From: Fulvimarina sp039652615
Lineage (GTDB): Bacteria; Pseudomonadota; Alphaproteobacteria; Rhizobiales; Rhizobiaceae
Assembly (NCBI RefSeq): GCF_039652615.1
Contig: NZ_JBDJAC010000011.1
Span: 80,985-144,984 of the forward strand
Direction of reading: 5' to 3'
DNA length: 64,000 nt
Part shown: positions 52,422 through 64,000 of the stretch, one piece after another
Position numbering within the stretch: the stretch's first letter is position 1
Layout: every line of letters begins with the position of its first letter
Position numbers and translations under genes: made by a program
The notes under the pieces: model-generated
Database searches by the model: none
Told to the model about the DNA's origin: nothing
What the model saw: only the letters and a program-made list of their open reading frames with translations

Positions 52422-53357
52422 ATGCTGAGCGATCAGGCCAAGAGCGTTCTTGCCGATCTCGCGCGCAAGGTTGGCGTTCAGGCGGCGCCTCGCGACGAGG
52501 CGCAGAAGCTGGAACAGGCGCGCGCCCTGACCGGGGCGATGGCGGATTATTCGGGCTCTCCGCCCGACGGCATCCTGACGGAAGACATTGAACTGGACGG
52601 GCCGGCAGGCGCAATCGGCGTTCGCGTTTACCGGCCGGCGATGGCGGAAAACCCGAAGCTTCTGATCTGGTATCACGGTGGCGGCGCGATGGCGGGCTCC
52701 CTCGACAGTCACGATACCGCGCTTCGCCAGCTCTGCGGGGCGACCGGACGGACCATCGCCTCGGTCGATTATCGTCTGGCGCCGGAGCATGTGTCGCCCG
52801 CCCCGCAGGAGGATTGCATCGCCGCGACACGGGCGCTGATGGCACAAGCGAGCGGTCTGAGTTGCGCGAAAAGCGGCATCACGATCGGGGGCGATTCCAT
52901 CGGCGGGATGTTCGCCGCGCTCACGGCGATCGCACTCAGGGATGCGGGCGATCCGCTGCCGGACGCCATTGTGATGCTCTATCCGAATACGGATCTGCGC
53001 CCTGACCGGGATCATCCTTCGCTTCGATCGGAGGCGGGACACGTGATGACCGAGGAGTCCCTTCTCTATGAGAACGCCCTCTTCGTGCCGAATGAGGCGG
53101 ACCGGTCCTTACCCGCGGTCTCGCCACTGATGGCCGGCGATCTCGCAAAATTGCCACGCACGCTTCTCGTCACCTGCGAACACGATCCGCTGCGCGACGA
53201 GGGAGAGGCTTTCGCAAATCGTCTGGCCGAGGCTGGCGTAACGGTCGATCACCAGCGTTTTGAAGGCACGATCCACGGCATCTTCCAAATGGCCGGCTGG
53301 ATCGACGAGGGGAAAGAAGCGCAAAAGATGATCGGCAAATTCCTCGACGCCGGATAG
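52422..53357 (+). CDS. Alpha/beta hydrolase, hormone-sensitive lipase type
   Basis: A 311-residue esterase. HGGGAMAGSLDSHD holds the oxyanion HGGG; the nucleophile Ser is in GGDSIGGMFAAL; Asp is likely in EHDPLRDEGEAF and His in GTIHGIFQM. It starts two bases after the CorA stop, so it is probably co-transcribed. Substrate is unknown; esters of small acids are likely for this family. Confidence 0.9.
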   Translation: MLSDQAKSVLADLARKVGVQAAPRDEAQKLEQARALTGAMADYSGSPPDGILTEDIELDGPAGAIGVRVYRPAMAENPKLLIWYHGGGAMAGSLDSHDTALRQLCGATGRTIASVDYRLAPEHVSPAPQEDCIAATRALMAQASGLSCAKSGITIGGDSIGGMFAALTAIALRDAGDPLPDAIVMLYPNTDLRPDRDHPSLRSEAGHVMTEESLLYENALFVPNEADRSLPAVSPLMAGDLAKLPRTLLVTCEHDPLRDEGEAFANRLAEAGVTVDHQRFEGTIHGIFQMAGWIDEGKEAQKMIGKFLDAG

Positions 53358-53395
53358 AGTCTGGTCGAAGTTAAGGCGGTCCGGCTGGTGGCCGG

Positions 53396-54016
53396 TCAGC
53401 CCTCGAAACTCTCGTAATCGTAAAGTGTGAGCGAAAAGCCCGGAACGGCGAGCGGTTCGAGCGCTTCGGTCGGCGCATGATCGGCGATCCAGCCATAGCC
53501 GTCCGGGCCGGGCTCGCGGAAGACGCGGGTCTTGAGGCGCGTTCCGTCGATCACCCAGAGTTCGCGGACACCGAAGGAGGCGTAGATCGCGGCCTTCGGA
53601 CCCTGATCGTAGGCAAGGCTCGATATGCCGATCTCGATCGCAAGAAGGCAGGTCGAAGGATCGAGGCTCCCTATGCCGGATGTCGTTTCGTAAAGCACAA
53701 AATCCGGCTCCAGGAATGTATCAGATCCGAGCTTCAATGTCGTTTCGGACGTCGTCAGAAAGCGATCGGGAAGTTGCCGGTAAAGGGTCTTGGCAAGCCA
53801 GGTCTTGATACGCTCGTGGCGCATGCCCTTTGGTGACATCGGGACGATCTCCCCGCCGATGAGTTCGAACCGTTCGTGTTCGGGGATGAGGCCGGTGCGC
53901 ACGAAGGCCTCGATTTCCGCGACCGAAAAGCGACGGCGCGGCAAGCCTTCCGCAGCCTGGGTCGTGTTCGGCGCCTGATCGCCAGCCTCAAGGACATCGC
54001 GGGACAATGCGGACAT
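53396..54016 (-). CDS. Uma2-family protein (DUF820, nuclease-like fold)
   Basis: A 206-residue Uma2/DUF820 protein: RRFSVAEIEAFVRTGLIPEH, ERFELIGGEIVPMSPKGMRH, FLEPDFVLYE and LAIEIGISSLAYDQGPKAAI YASFGVRELWVID. PD-(D/E)XK-like catalytic residues are present as the E-D-E pattern (FELIGGEIV, EPDFV, AIEI). Members are numerous in bacteria and of unknown role. The start at 54016 (MSALSRDVLEAGD) is chosen over a longer open frame. No obvious partner. Confidence 0.88.
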   Translation of the reverse strand: MSALSRDVLEAGDQAPNTTQAAEGLPRRRFSVAEIEAFVRTGLIPEHERFELIGGEIVPMSPKGMRHERIKTWLAKTLYRQLPDRFLTTSETTLKLGSDTFLEPDFVLYETTSGIGSLDPSTCLLAIEIGISSLAYDQGPKAAIYASFGVRELWVIDGTRLKTRVFREPGPDGYGWIADHAPTEALEPLAVPGFSLTLYDYESFEG

Positions 54017-54130
54017 GGTGACAGCTTCGTGCCTTCTTGCGCTTCTTTCTGGATTATAAGGGCGTTTTGAGCCATTTGACGAGTCATGTCGGGACTGTTT
54101 CGGAGGTCCGGTGGCACTGGCGAGTTGTTG

Positions 54131-54150
54131 ACATAAACATATCTTTATGT
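54131..54150. promoter_or_regulatory. Operator-like palindrome upstream of metH
   Basis: ACATAAACATATCTTTATGT is a 20-base inverted repeat (ACATAAA-N6-TTTATGT) centred 45 bases before the metH start, overlapping a TTGACA at 54128-54133. This is the usual layout for repressor sites. Palindromes of this type have been linked to SAM/SAH-sensing ArsR-family regulators of methionine genes; I recall the pattern only loosely and no such regulator is in the window. Confidence 0.6.
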
Positions 54151-54185
54151 GATTTCGCAGGTAACGTTCTAAAAGGGATCGATCC

Positions 54186-57983
<3,798 letters not shown>

Positions 57984-58050
57984 GCGGTTTCCAAACTGCT
58001 CGGATCGTCTTAACGTCTCCTCCTTTGAGGGCCATCTGCGGAGAAGCGAT

Positions 58051-58875
58051 TTGCCGGGCGCGATAACGGCGGACATCGACCCGCAAGACATCATTCTGGC
58101 CGTGAAAGCCGGGATGGACGCAATCATGGCCCTCAATGCCGATGTCCATGTCGAATACAAGGACGATGCCTCGCCGGTCACCATGGCCGACCGTGCGGCG
58201 GAACGCGCGATCACTGCCCATATCGAGGCACGGTCGTCGATCCCCATCGTTGCCGAAGAGCGCTTTTCGGCGGGCCGCGTGCCGGAGATCGGGGACCGGT
58301 TCCTGCTCGTCGACCCGCTCGACGGCACGAAAAGCTATATCGCCGGTAAACCCGACTACACGGTGAACATCGCGATCGTCGAAAACGGCGTGCCGGTCTT
58401 CGGCTGCGTCGGTGTTCCGGCGACCGGCGAGATCTATTCCGGCGGTCTCGGACTTGAGCCGACGGTGGAGCGAAACGGGGAGACGATCAGGCTCGCCGTG
58501 CGCGAGGCGCCCGAGCGGGTCGAGGCGTTGGTGAGCCGCAACCATCTGAGCAGCACCACGAAAGATTATCTCGACGGCCTCGACATCGCCGGAACGATCG
58601 CCATAGGCTCCTCCCTGAAGCTCTGCCTCTTGGCGGAAGGCAGGGGCGATCTCTATCCGCGCTTCAACCGGACCATGCAGTGGGACACGGCGGCTGGTCA
58701 CGGGGTTCTTCTCGCGGCCGGCGGCTGCGTCGTCACGCCTTCCGGCGAACCCTTTCTCTACGGGCTTTACGGACGCACGCGCATCAGGCGGGAAGACGTT
58801 TTCGCGAACGGCTTCTTCATCGCAGTCGGAGATCCGAAGCTCCTGGACCGCGATGGCGTGATCCGCAGAGGCTGA
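58051..58875 (+). CDS. cysQ: 3'(2'),5'-bisphosphate nucleotidase CysQ
   Basis: Member of the inositol monophosphatase superfamily, 274 residues, matching CysQ, which removes PAP made in sulfate assimilation. Metal motifs: VAEER (Glu), VDPLDGTKSYIAGKPDYTVN and WDTAAGHGVLLAAGG; FGCVGVPATGEIYSGGLG, VSRNHL and ALEGRGDLYPRF-like residues (AEGRGDLYPRFNRTMQWD) are specific. The start is a TTG at 58051 after GGAGAAGCG; an in-frame later ATG is possible but loses conserved residues. Distinct from IMPase by these CysQ features; substrate is inferred. Confidence 0.85.
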   Translation: MPGAITADIDPQDIILAVKAGMDAIMALNADVHVEYKDDASPVTMADRAAERAITAHIEARSSIPIVAEERFSAGRVPEIGDRFLLVDPLDGTKSYIAGKPDYTVNIAIVENGVPVFGCVGVPATGEIYSGGLGLEPTVERNGETIRLAVREAPERVEALVSRNHLSSTTKDYLDGLDIAGTIAIGSSLKLCLLAEGRGDLYPRFNRTMQWDTAAGHGVLLAAGGCVVTPSGEPFLYGLYGRTRIRREDVFANGFFIAVGDPKLLDRDGVIRRG

Positions 58876-59027
58876 ACGCCAGCAAAAACGCGCCTCTCAG
58901 GGGATCGAGTGATCGAAAAGCCTCAGGCGATCCACAGATCCGCCCTTCATGGGAAACGATCGATACCCACATGAAAACGGACGAAGCCCGTTTCATCACT
59001 GCGCGAAACTATCTAGTCTCTTCAGCC

Positions 59028-60125
59028 ATGACCGAATTGAAGCACCCGCTCGGCGACATGCCCCAGCCGCTTGACGCTCGCTCGCGCGAGATCTTCAAGC
59101 TGATCGTCGAAAGCTATCTCGATCAGGGCGAGCCCGTCGGCTCGCGCATGCTCTCCAAACTCTTGACCACTTCGCTGTCTCCCGCTTCGGTCCGCAATGT
59201 GATGAGCGATCTGGAGGCGCTCGGACTCATCTATTCGCCCCATATCAGCGCGGGACGCATGCCGACGGAACTCGGCCTGCGCTTCTTCGTCGACGCCTTT
59301 CTGGAGGTCGGCGATCTCGCCGCCTCCGAACGCGAGGAGATCGAGGAGAAAGTTCGTCTTGCCGGCGACGGCAGACCGTTCGATTCGCTCCTGACCGAGG
59401 CGAGCCAGCTGCTCTCCGGCCTGTCTCGGGGGGCCGGGATCGTGTTGACGGCGACGTCCGACCTGAGACTGAAGCACATCGAATTCATCCGTCTCGAGCC
59501 AACCAGGGCGCTCGCGGTGCTGGTCGGCGTCAACGGAGAAGTTGAAAACCGCCTGTTCGATCTGCCAACGGGCGTCACCCATTCCCAGCTGACAGAGGCC
59601 GGAAACTTCCTCAACGCCCATGTGGCGGGCCGCACGCTCAAAGAGGCGCGGGCGCGGATCGACCAGCTGAAGACCGAGACCAATGCCGCGCTGGACGTTC
59701 TGTCCCAGCAGCTGGTGGAGCAGGGGCTCGCGGTCTGGTCGGGCGCTGGCGGAGATCAGCCTTCCCGTCTCATCGTACGTGGCCGCGCGAACCTCCTCGA
59801 AAACGTGACCGCGGCCGAGGATCTCGAACGGCTTCGGCTGCTTTTCGACGATCTGGAAACCAAGAGCGGGATGATCGAACTCCTGGGGCTTGCCGAGAAG
59901 GGCGATGGCGTTCGCATCTTCATCGGCAAGGAAAACAACCTCTTTTCCCTGTCCGGCTCCTCGCTCGTCGTTGCTCCCTACGAGAAGGAGGCGACCGGCG
60001 GCGGCTACGAACGGGTGATCGGCGCCGTCGGCGTCATCGGGCCGACGCGCCTCAACTATCGCCGGATCGTGCCGATGGTCGATTACACGGCACGTCTGGT
60101 CTCCCGGCTTCTGTCGAGGCCCTGA
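59028..60125 (+). CDS. hrcA: Heat-inducible transcription repressor HrcA
   Basis: Repressor of groE/dnaK-type genes, 365 residues. N-terminal winged helix (LDARSREIFKLIVESYLDQG EPVGSRMLSKLL, SPASVRNVMSDLEALGLIYS, HISAGRMPTELGLRFFVDAF), then the GAF-like and dimerisation domain. I chose ATG 59028 (MTELKHPLGDMPQPLDARSR) because homologues have about 14 residues before LDAR; the frame is open upstream. No CIRCE element is near. Followed by grpE. Confidence 0.95.
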   Translation: MTELKHPLGDMPQPLDARSREIFKLIVESYLDQGEPVGSRMLSKLLTTSLSPASVRNVMSDLEALGLIYSPHISAGRMPTELGLRFFVDAFLEVGDLAASEREEIEEKVRLAGDGRPFDSLLTEASQLLSGLSRGAGIVLTATSDLRLKHIEFIRLEPTRALAVLVGVNGEVENRLFDLPTGVTHSQLTEAGNFLNAHVAGRTLKEARARIDQLKTETNAALDVLSQQLVEQGLAVWSGAGGDQPSRLIVRGRANLLENVTAAEDLERLRLLFDDLETKSGMIELLGLAEKGDGVRIFIGKENNLFSLSGSSLVVAPYEKEATGGGYERVIGAVGVIGPTRLNYRRIVPMVDYTARLVSRLLSRP

Positions 60126-60302
60126 GGGAAGATCGCGGGGAGCGCTGTGCGAAGGCTTGATTTTCCGGCGCGTCAATTCGATATGCGCGGTCGAGATACT
60201 GACATTTCCCGACGCTCCGCACTGCGGTCCGCTCAACACGGATCGAAGCGGCCTGGCGTTCTCGGGGCAAGACACGATGCACGAAGGACCAGTCGAGGCA
60301 TG

Positions 60303-60989
60303 ATGAGCGATACCGGCAGAAGCGAATTCGCCAATCTCGAAAACGAGGACGACGAGACGCTCGCTTTCGAAGACGCCGAAGCCAGTGATGAGGGCGATGG
60401 CGTCACCGAGCGCTACGAGGCGCGCATCATCGAGCTTGAAACGGAAAACGCCGATGTGAAGGAGCGCCTGCTCCGGCTTGCCGCCGACATGGAAAATCTG
60501 CGTCGCCGGACCGAACGCGAGGTGAAGGACGCCCGCAGTTACGCGGTGACGAACTTTGCGCGCGACATGCTCTCGGTCGCTGACAATCTGCGTCGTGCCG
60601 TCGACGCGGTGCCGGAAGAAGCCCGCGCCGGCGGCGAGAATGGCCTGACCGCGCTGATCGAGGGTGTTGAGATGACCGAGCGGGGGCTTCAGACCTCGCT
60701 GGAAAAACACGGCGTCAAGAAGCTCGATCCCGAAGGGCAGAAGTTCGATCCGAACTTCCATCAGGCTATGTTCGAAGTGCCGAACCCGGAAGTTCCGAAC
60801 AACACGGTCGTTCAGGTCGTTCAGGCCGGCTACGCGATCGGCGAACGGGTGCTGCGTCCGGCGATGGTCGGCGTTGCCAAGGGCGGCCCGAAGCAGGGTG
60901 CCGCAAAGCCGAGCGAGCCCGCCATGGGCCATGACGATGCGACCGAGCAGACCACCGGTCAGGCCAGTGCGCCAGGCAGCTCTCTCTGA
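60303..60989 (+). CDS. grpE: Nucleotide exchange factor GrpE
   Basis: DnaK co-chaperone of 228 residues. An acidic N-terminal extension, a long helix (about 35-90: YEARIIELETENADVKERLL, RLAADMENLRRRTEREVKDA) and the beta-domain (KLDPEGQKFDPNFHQAMFEV, VVQVVQAGYAIGERVLRPAM) are typical. Adjacent ATGs at 60300 and 60303; the second has GAGG at a better distance. A hairpin terminator follows. dnaK and dnaJ are not in the window. Confidence 0.96.
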   Translation: MSDTGRSEFANLENEDDETLAFEDAEASDEGDGVTERYEARIIELETENADVKERLLRLAADMENLRRRTEREVKDARSYAVTNFARDMLSVADNLRRAVDAVPEEARAGGENGLTALIEGVEMTERGLQTSLEKHGVKKLDPEGQKFDPNFHQAMFEVPNPEVPNNTVVQVVQAGYAIGERVLRPAMVGVAKGGPKQGAAKPSEPAMGHDDATEQTTGQASAPGSSL

Positions 60990-61022
60990 GCAACCGCTTG
61001 ATGCGGAATGAATTTTCGACAG

Positions 61023-61054
61023 CCCCCGGAGCCGAATCGGCTTCGGGGGTTTTT
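61023..61054 (+). terminator. Rho-independent terminator after grpE
   Basis: CCCCCGGAGCCG, loop AAT, CGGCTTCGGGGG followed by TTTTT, 34 bases past the grpE stop. Strong stem with one G-T pair. Confidence 0.9.
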
Positions 61055-61064
61055 CGTTTGTGGC

Positions 61065-62282
61065 TCACGCCCTGTCGCGGTCGGCCCTTTTCAGGAGCTT
61101 CGCCGACGCCATGATCGCAACGGTAATCGTGGCAAGGGCAGCGAAGATCGTCGAAAACCCATAGGCAGCGGCAACGATCCCGACGAGGGCAGGGGCGATC
61201 AGACCGCCGGAATAAGCGATCGCGGAGGCAATGGAGATGCCGGTGCCGTCGGCGAGGCCCTTCAGGTTTCCGGCGGCGGAAAAGGCGATCGGAACGACAT
61301 TCGACAAGCCGATGCCGAGAATGAGGAAACCGATCAGGGCGGTCGGCAGCGAGCTCGCGAAGATCAGCACGACGAGACCGCAAAGGGCGATCATCAGGGA
61401 GACGCGAACGGTTCTGACGGCGCCATAGCGCTCGCGAATTCCGTCTCCGATGAAGCGAAACAGCGCCATCGTTGCTGAAAAGGCCGCAAAACCAAAGCCG
61501 GAGGCCGCGAGCGTGACGCCAAGCTCGTCGCGCAGGTAAACCGCGCTCCAGTCGATGACCACGCCTTCCTGGACGAAACCACCGAGGGCAACGAGACCAA
61601 TGGCGATTGCGAGAAGCAGCGGCGTGCGCTGGGCTGCGAGCATGTCCCGCATCGGTAGGCGGGCCGCCGTCGTGTCCTTGGGCAGGGGGGCCTGTCTGTC
61701 GTCCAGCATGTTTGGCGCCACATAGAGCAGCGTCAGAAGGGCAAAGCTTGCGACGATGAGGGTGTGCCCGACCGGACCGAAGGTTTCGATCAGCGTGCCA
61801 CCAAGCCCGGCTCCGGCGAAGGCGCCGAGGGACCAGAAGCCATGGCAGGACGACATGATCGCCCGATCCATGTGACGCTCGACCGACACCGCATTCGCAT
61901 TGATCGCGACATCCATGCCGCCGAGCCCGATGCCGAAGACGAAAACCGCCAATCCCGCGAGTGCGGGGTGAGGGGCGGTTGTGAGGCAGGCGATGGCGAG
62001 CGCGAAGATGACTTGCGTTCCGACTGTGACATCTCGCGATCCGCGTTTGGCGATCAATGCGCCGACGATCGGCATCGCCATGACCGCGCCAAGACCGAAG
62101 ATCAGAACCATGAAGCCGAAGGTCGCGGGCGTCAGGCCCAGTCGCGCACCGATGATCGGGACTTCCGGCGTCCAGCTGCCGAGGCCGAACCCGTTGACGA
62201 AGAAGCCAAGGCTCACCGCGAGGCGGATGAAGGTCTGCCGCGGGGACGCCTTGCGGTCTGACGTCGGGTTGAAAGCGCTCAT
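61065..62282 (-). CDS. MFS transporter (sugar/fucose permease-like)
   Basis: A 405-residue major facilitator with twelve predicted spans. GFFVNGFGLGSWTPEVPIIG at TM1, LIAKRGSRDVTVGTQVIFAL around loop 2-3, and GIGLGGMDVAINANAVSVER are typical of the FucP/YbjJ-like branch. The start at 62282 overlaps the stop of the DeoR gene by four bases, so it is the second gene of the operon. Cargo is unknown; a sugar is likely from the paired regulator. Confidence 0.87.
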   Translation of the reverse strand: MSAFNPTSDRKASPRQTFIRLAVSLGFFVNGFGLGSWTPEVPIIGARLGLTPATFGFMVLIFGLGAVMAMPIVGALIAKRGSRDVTVGTQVIFALAIACLTTAPHPALAGLAVFVFGIGLGGMDVAINANAVSVERHMDRAIMSSCHGFWSLGAFAGAGLGGTLIETFGPVGHTLIVASFALLTLLYVAPNMLDDRQAPLPKDTTAARLPMRDMLAAQRTPLLLAIAIGLVALGGFVQEGVVIDWSAVYLRDELGVTLAASGFGFAAFSATMALFRFIGDGIRERYGAVRTVRVSLMIALCGLVVLIFASSLPTALIGFLILGIGLSNVVPIAFSAAGNLKGLADGTGISIASAIAYSGGLIAPALVGIVAAAYGFSTIFAALATITVAIMASAKLLKRADRDRA

Positions 62283-63112
62283 GAGGCCTGGTCCTGATCT
62301 TCGAATGTATCGCCCGGTCGCACCGTCCGGTTCACATCGTCGGGCTGACGACCGGCGGTTATGATGTTCACGCCCCGACCCTTGAGATCGCGAAGCAAGT
62401 CGTGTTCGCACTCGTCCGTCACCAGTTGGTCAAGCGCGTCGAGACCGGCGAAGGAGAATGGGGCTGTATAGCCGAACTTGTCCCGCGTCACGGCGATGAC
62501 GACCCTCGCGCTCCGTCGTGCGATCGCGGCCTTGAGTTCGGCTTCCTCAGCGGAAAATGCCGATAGTCCGCCTTCGGAGGAGAGAGCGCAGGTGCCGATG
62601 TAGGCTCTGCTCGGATTGATCTCCTCGATATCGCGAAGGGCCTTGCCACCGAGGCAGGAACCGAGATTGGCATCGAAGCGACCGCCGATGAGGACGATAT
62701 CGGGTCCGTCGGGCGATGCCGCCGCCTCGGCGATGGCTGGCGCATTGGTGACCAGCGTAAGCGGCTTGAGGCGTGGAAGATGCCTGGCGATCTCCAGATT
62801 GGTGGAGCCCGCATCGATGAAAATCGTCTCGCCGGGCTGAACAAGTTCGGCCGCGAGCCGTCCGAGAATGCGTTTCACCGCCGTCTGTTCGTCACGTCGA
62901 TGGGTGAAACTGGAAGGGAGGGTCTTCGGTCGAATCGCGCCGCCATAGACACGTTCGCAATAGCCCTCGGCGGCAAGCAGGCGCAGGTCGCGGCGAATCG
63001 TGTCCTCGGAAACGGAAAATTCGGCCGCGAGCCGGGTGGCTGATACCTGCCCCTCCATTGCGAGTCGCTCGCGAATGTCTGCGAGCCTCTGCCGGGAGAT
63101 GGTTGCCGTCAT
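62279..63112 (-). CDS. DeoR-family transcriptional regulator
   Basis: A 277-residue repressor of sugar catabolism type. N-terminal winged HTH (QRLADIRERLAMEGQVSATR LAAEFSVSEDTIRRDLRLLA, then AEGYCERVYGGAIRPK), C-terminal DeoR effector domain (IFIDAGSTNLEIARHL, LVTNAPAIAEAAAS, VIAVTRDKFGYTAPFSF). The ATG at 63112 follows GGAGGAACC. First gene of a two-gene operon with the MFS transporter, which it may control in response to a phosphorylated sugar. Confidence 0.93.
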   Translation of the reverse strand: MTATISRQRLADIRERLAMEGQVSATRLAAEFSVSEDTIRRDLRLLAAEGYCERVYGGAIRPKTLPSSFTHRRDEQTAVKRILGRLAAELVQPGETIFIDAGSTNLEIARHLPRLKPLTLVTNAPAIAEAAASPDGPDIVLIGGRFDANLGSCLGGKALRDIEEINPSRAYIGTCALSSEGGLSAFSAEEAELKAAIARRSARVVIAVTRDKFGYTAPFSFAGLDALDQLVTDECEHDLLRDLKGRGVNIITAGRQPDDVNRTVRPGDTFEDQDQAS

Positions 63113-63593
63113 GGTTCCTCCAATCACCGTTCCAGAACCATGCATAATTCGGAAAAACCTTGCAATACCACGAATGCGAGGCGATGCGGGAGCGTTTCGA
63201 GGGGGTAGTCTATTGGGGGTCACCGAGGCGCGCCTTACTCGCGGGCGTCTGCCCTGTCTTCTGTCTTGCGTTTTCCGAATTGTCTCCGCGATTTTCCACG
63301 CGCTTGCGGTCCGGCGGATGGGCGCGCGTATGGTTGGCGGGCGCTTGCACCATCTTCGTGGTTTGGGGGCTGAGGCTTGTTCGTGTCTGGCGCTGCGTCT
63401 GGGCGTTGCGTCCGGGGGAGGGGGATGCCTGGCGTGGTGTTGGGGGCGTGGTTATGGGTTTGGAGGTTCTGTCATTGATTTGTTGTGTTTGACGGATTGG
63501 TGACGTGGGGAGAGCTTATTTTCCAAGCATTTGGGTGGTTTTGCCGTGTTTTGTTGCGGTGCGAATTTTCTTTGAGATTTTTGAATTTGGCTG
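63113..63593. other. Gene-free stretch before the rRNA-type promoter
   Basis: About 480 bases after the DeoR gene show no supported gene on either strand. From about 63330 to 63600 the plus strand is strikingly rich in G and T and poor in A and C, unlike neighbouring coding DNA. It must include the promoter of the DeoR-MFS operon on the minus strand. Confidence 0.55.
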
Positions 63594-63622
63594 TTGACGG
63601 TTGGAATTTGATTGGCCTATAT
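63594..63622 (+). promoter_or_regulatory. Strong sigma-70-type promoter of a probable rRNA operon
   Basis: TTGACG at 63594-63599, a 17-base spacer and CTATAT at 63617-63622, followed by a GC-rich start region (GCCGCTCATCGACG), the usual design of stringently controlled rrn promoters. The AT-rich bases before it could act as an UP element. The first transcribed base would be near 63630. Confidence 0.65.
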
Positions 63623-63906
63623 GCCGCTCATCGACGGCGCAGGGGCCGCCGGCGAGCTCTCCAGCTCGCTCTGGTCCCAGGCTTCGAGGCGGTGGTTCCG
63701 AGGATTTGGAATTGCTGCAATTGGCGGAAACGCTGATTGGGTCTTGAAGCTTTTGTGACGTGTTTCTATATCGGCGGAATGCTTTCGCCCTCCGGGATTT
63801 GGTCCACTGGATCGATCGGGCGGGACGAAAGATTTTTTCTCCAACGGATGGGTGAATGGCCTTTTACGGTCTTTGGCTTTTGTCCGGCGCGGTTTTTGTG
63901 ACTGCG

Positions 63907-63918
63907 TGTTCTTTGACA
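63907..63918 (+). promoter_or_regulatory. boxA-like antitermination site in an rrn leader
   Basis: TGTTCTTTGACA resembles boxA of rRNA leaders (E. coli TGCTCTTTAACA). It is followed by GATATTGAGAAGAAAGAGAG and ACGTGGGCGGC, a pattern I recognise from leaders just before 16S rRNA in Rhizobiales. 16S itself is not in the window. Confidence 0.65.
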
Positions 63919-64000
63919 AGTTGGTTATGTGATATTGAGAAGAAAGAGAGACGTGGGCGGCGTTTTTGCGGTTCCTGGCTTTCTGGACGGTACCTTTGCC

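Noticed and set aside
54017..54185. SAM or cobalamin riboswitch before metH
   Set aside because: No conserved riboswitch core recognised by eye; only the palindrome is clear. Covariance search would be needed to be sure.
58876..59027. CIRCE inverted repeat before hrcA
   Set aside because: No TTAGCACTC-type repeat found in the short gap; the hrcA repressor may act on groE elsewhere.

Overview
This 64 kb window is GC-rich, densely coding DNA that looks like a chromosome of an alphaproteobacterium of the Hyphomicrobiales (Rhizobiales) type. The evidence is a rhizobial-style che operon (mcp, cheS, cheY1, cheA, cheW, cheR, cheB, cheY2, cheD, orf10), rhizobial-type flagellins starting MTSINTN, an htpX-rsmB-purH neighbourhood with a DUF1674 (SDHAF4) gene close by, hrcA-grpE apart from dnaK, and a TTAA-N7-TTAA CtrA-type box. 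The genus cannot be fixed from the sequence alone. The assembly is draft: a run of exactly 100 N interrupts one of two flagellin genes.

Layout. 1-9031 (+): purine catabolism and uptake, with the end of xdhB, xdhC, a BMP-type nucleoside/purine ABC transporter (ATPase, two permeases, binding protein), a decayed fragment of a PuuD-like urate oxidase gene, and guanine deaminase. 9050-12600 (-): a second molybdenum hydroxylase of the isoquinoline 1-oxidoreductase type with a di-haem cytochrome c. 12911-15792 (-): a CsbD-like protein and two flagellins. 16090-18117: inorganic pyrophosphatase facing an NCS2 xanthine/uracil permease. 18326-22647 (-): htpX, rsmB, a small lipoprotein and purH. 22852-30994: mixed housekeeping genes (SDHAF4-like, SNase-like, CMD-like, cyclopropane fatty acid synthase, DUF2256, EI24/CysZ-like, YrdC-like, leuC, leuD). 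31521-43309 (+): chemotaxis, two receptors plus a complete signalling operon. 43651-49390: tRNA-Thr(CGU), a 3-hydroxybutyrate dehydrogenase-like SDR, a membrane-anchored EEP phosphatase, an MBL-fold protein, a secreted orphan and an animal-type haem peroxidase. 49809-54016: rbfA-truB, a CorA transporter, an HSL-type hydrolase and a Uma2 protein. 54186-60989 (+): metH, cysQ, hrcA, grpE. 61065-63112 (-): a DeoR regulator with an MFS transporter. 63113-64000 holds no gene but carries a strong promoter and a boxA-like leader that looks like the front of an rRNA operon lying beyond the right edge.

How the genes work together. The transporter would import purine nucleosides or bases, guanine deaminase makes xanthine, and xanthine dehydrogenase (matured by XdhC) makes urate; the NCS2 permease could supply xanthine or uracil. 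The broken puuD fragment suggests the urate step was lost here or moved elsewhere. In chemotaxis, both receptors end in a WEEF tail resembling the CheR/CheB tether NWETF, CheA drives two CheY proteins and CheB, CheS probably helps drain CheY1-P in the rhizobial manner, and CheD deamidates receptors.

The least explained structure is intergenic. One is a family of about 112-bp elements with imperfect 10-bp terminal inverted repeats, a near-palindromic ATTGACCC/GGGTCAAT core and, in the best copy, flanking TA (five recognisable copies). Another is a perfect 28-bp inverted repeat upstream of leuC whose arms are themselves palindromes. I saw no CRISPR array, prophage, intact transposase or defence island, and no clear new multi-gene system.
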